Positions 21,311 through 23,354 of a stretch of DNA of 23,354 bases are shown in pieces (the stretch's first letter is position 1; each line of letters opens with the position of its first letter). The translations under genes and the position numbers were made by a program. The notes below the pieces were generated by a model. It was not told the origin of the DNA. It saw nothing but the letters and a program-made list of their open reading frames with translations, and searched no databases. Where the stretch lies: assembly GCA_027032655.1 (NCBI GenBank), contig JALVMZ010000628.1, positions 1 to 23,354 of the forward strand. The letters run 5' to 3'. Origin of the DNA: Desulfobacteraceae bacterium. GTDB taxonomy: Bacteria > Desulfobacterota > DSM-4660 > Desulfatiglandales > JALVMZ01.

Positions 21311-23354
21311 ATGTCCCGATTATTAGATGAACTCAAAGATCAGAGAAAAAAATTAATAACTCTGTTTGAAAAAGGCCAGCCTAAATTAAACATTCAAAAA
21401 GAGTATTCTAAAATCTTTGACAGATACTTTATTGATGCCATTCAACAAAAAGATTCATATAAATCCATCTTCAAAAGAGATATTAAATTCTCACTAATAG
21501 CAATTGGGAGTTATGGAAGAGAAGAGCTATGTTTCTATTCTGATATTGACTTTATTATTCTGTTTGAAAAAAAGATTCCTAAAGAAACCAAATTAATGAT
21601 AAAAGATATTGTATTCCCCCTCTGGGATAGTGGAATTGAAGTAGGATACTCTGTAAGAACGATAAAAGACTGTCTGACCCTTGCAAGAAATGACTTTGAG
21701 GTGTTATGCTCCTTTCTTGACTCCCGCCTTATTTTAGGTAGTCATGATATATACGATAAATTTATAAATCAGCTATATTCAAAGCTCAGGAAAAAGGTTC
21801 AAGATGATTTTAAGGTCTGGTTAGAAAGGCAATACTCAAATAGAATAGAAAAATTCGGTGATGGGAGTTACCTGCTGGAACCTCACTTAAAGGAGGGTAT
21901 AGGTGGCCTCAGGGACTACCATTACATAAAATGGTATTCAAGGATATTAAGTAATAAGAATTCTTCTTTAATAACAGAGGTCTTTCACAAGAAAGATATT
22001 AAGGAATTGAATAGATACCTGAATTTTCTTTTAACTATCAGAAATCATCTCCATCTTTTCTCACAAAGAAAAAATGATCGCCTGACATTTACCTATCAGA
22101 TACCCATATCTGAAAAGATGGGATACAAAGGAAAAGGGAGAATTATGCCAGTTGAACAATTCCTTGGAGAGCTTCATATGGCAATGTCCGGGATTAAATC
22201 ACTGTATCAATCATTTTTTAATGAGATTAATAAAAAAACCAGAAATACCACATATGAAGCTATAAATAATGTAGCACCCGGGATATCCATAACTCAGGGA
22301 GAATTATCATTCTCGTCATACAATAGGATTCAAAAAGATCCTTTTATTATGATTAAGATTTTCGAATTCTCATCCAACAGGAGAATACCTTTATCACTCA
22401 AAGCAAGAAGATATATAAAAGATCATCTCCATATGATAGATAATAGCATAATCTCTTCCCAGGATATGTTTCAATCTTTTATCAATATATTAAATGGGCC
22501 TGATGCAATAAATGCCCTTGATACCATGTATGAAACAGGCATTCTGGAGACATTATTTCCGGAGTTTAAGGAAATAAAAGATAGAGTCCAGTTTGATACA
22601 TATCATATATATCCTGTGGGGAGACATTGTATAGAAACGGTTAAGTATCTTAAAACACTCCACAGTCAGGATGACATAATGCTAATTGATATATTTTATG
22701 AGTTAAAAAATCAGGAAAATCTAATTATAGCTGCGCTATTTCATGACATTGGTAAGTTATCAAAAAGTCATTCAGTTACAGGAGCAAGAATAGTGAGAAA
22801 AATATTAAAGAGAGTAAATTATGAAAAGAGTGGCACCAATGACATAGTATTTCTGGTAAAAAATCATCTGCTTCTTACACAAACTGCAACAAGGAGAGAT
22901 ATATATGATGAAAAGGTTGTGATCAATTGTGCAAGAAAGATATCTTCTCCAGAGAGACTCAAAATGCTTTATCTTTTAACTTTTGCTGATGCCAAGGCAA
23001 CCGGGCCTAATGCATGGAATTCATGGATAAGCAGTCTTGTTCAGGATCTATTCTTTAAGATATTACATATATTATTATATGGTGACCTTGCATCTGGTTC
23101 AGCATCTCGGCGGGTGGAGAGAACAAAATCAGAGGTAAAGAAACAGCTTAAAGATAAAATAGATCATGAGACCTTAGAGAGATATTTTGATGCCATGTCT
23201 CCCAGATATTTACTGAATACTGCACCACAGGATATGATAAAGCACTTATTAATGGTTAAAGAACTGGAAAGATCAATAACAGAAAAAGAGACTTCTACAT
23301 TTTTATTGAATTGCAAAAATTTGCCTTTAGAAGGGACATGGGAGCTGATATTTG
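21311..23354 (+). CDS. glnD: PII uridylyltransferase/uridylyl-removing enzyme, cut by window end
   Basis: At least 681 residues are open from ATG 21311 to the window edge with no stop. The nucleotidyltransferase motif is GSYGREEL (66-73) with SDID at 77-80, which binds catalytic Mg2+. A GlnD-UTase helical domain follows (EPHLKEGIGGLRDYHYIKWY). The HD domain, which removes UMP, is FHDIGK with H478-D479 and downstream LVKNHL. The AD-rich segment FADAKATGPNAWNSW is typical of GlnD. The C-terminal ACT domains that sense glutamine lie mostly beyond the window. No ribosome site of note lies in the 45-base gap, but it contains a direct repeat GATGCCATC. The start MSRLLDELKDQRKKL fits the family. Confidence 0.93.
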   Translation, partial: MSRLLDELKDQRKKLITLFEKGQPKLNIQKEYSKIFDRYFIDAIQQKDSYKSIFKRDIKFSLIAIGSYGREELCFYSDIDFIILFEKKIPKETKLMIKDIVFPLWDSGIEVGYSVRTIKDCLTLARNDFEVLCSFLDSRLILGSHDIYDKFINQLYSKLRKKVQDDFKVWLERQYSNRIEKFGDGSYLLEPHLKEGIGGLRDYHYIKWYSRILSNKNSSLITEVFHKKDIKELNRYLNFLLTIRNHLHLFSQRKNDRLTFTYQIPISEKMGYKGKGRIMPVEQFLGELHMAMSGIKSLYQSFFNEINKKTRNTTYEAINNVAPGISITQGELSFSSYNRIQKDPFIMIKIFEFSSNRRIPLSLKARRYIKDHLHMIDNSIISSQDMFQSFINILNGPDAINALDTMYETGILETLFPEFKEIKDRVQFDTYHIYPVGRHCIETVKYLKTLHSQDDIMLIDIFYELKNQENLIIAALFHDIGKLSKSHSVTGARIVRKILKRVNYEKSGTNDIVFLVKNHLLLTQTATRRDIYDEKVVINCARKISSPERLKMLYLLTFADAKATGPNAWNSWISSLVQDLFFKILHILLYGDLASGSASRRVERTKSEVKKQLKDKIDHETLERYFDAMSPRYLLNTAPQDMIKHLLMVKELERSITEKETSTFLLNCKNLPLEGTWELIF

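Noticed and set aside
1..23354. CRISPR arrays, insertion sequences or integrase attachment sites
   Set aside because: No regularly spaced direct repeats, transposase frames or target-site duplications were seen. The tRNA-His 3' end is not duplicated elsewhere in the window as far as I could read.

Overview
The window looks like a chromosomal segment from an AT-rich, Gram-negative, probably anaerobic bacterium. A Desulfobacterota or Nitrospirota type host is my guess. It rests on multihaem c-type cytochrome remnants, NifS/IscU-type Fe-S genes, two sigma-54-like promoters, a glnB-glnD pair and a Tat-exported multicopper oxidase. No rRNA or housekeeping phylogenetic marker is present, so the assignment is soft.

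Region 1 (about 1-6530, minus strand) is a copper/metal envelope cluster. In transcription order it holds a Tat-exported multicopper oxidase, a secreted Met/Gly-rich PepSY-like protein, a broken multihaem cytochrome c gene (in-frame TGA plus frameshift), a Met-rich SHOCT membrane protein, and a CopA-type P1B ATPase with YHS and heavy-metal-binding N-terminal domains. Two sites with good sigma-54 -24/-12 spacing precede the oxidase and the SHOCT gene. Two palindromic elements sharing internal motifs fill the gap before the ATPase.

Region 2 (6700-7120) has tRNA-His(GTG) with an encoded CCA, a strong symmetric terminator, and a response-regulator receiver pseudogene with an internal deletion.

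Region 3 (7166-9305, plus strand) is a tight sulfur/Fe-S operon: a TusA-like protein, a NifS/IscS-like protein whose PLP-binding lysine is replaced by proline, an IscU-like scaffold with an added zinc ribbon, and a small Cys-rich membrane protein. Fold and scaffold cysteines are kept, but the desulfurase active site is not canonical.

Region 4 (9381-11393): a consensus sigma-70 promoter is followed by a sequence matching the fluoride (crcB-type) riboswitch aptamer, then an expression platform with mutually exclusive hairpins and two terminators. The gene directly downstream encodes a dynamin-family GTPase rather than a known fluoride exporter. This is the most surprising arrangement in the window.

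Region 5 (11602-20797, plus strand) is a Type I restriction-modification operon: hsdM (with a winged-helix-like N-terminus), an ORF6N-domain gene, a small possible PD-(D/E)XK protein, an Abi C-terminal-like gene, hsdS, a PBECR-like/DUF2283 toxin-antitoxin-like pair, a fossil of a second hsdS 3' end, an unknown gene, hsdR, and a YgjP/DUF45 metallopeptidase. Most junctions overlap by 4-14 bases.

Region 6 (20927-end) is nitrogen regulation: PII protein GlnB and the start of its uridylyltransferase GlnD, cut by the window edge.
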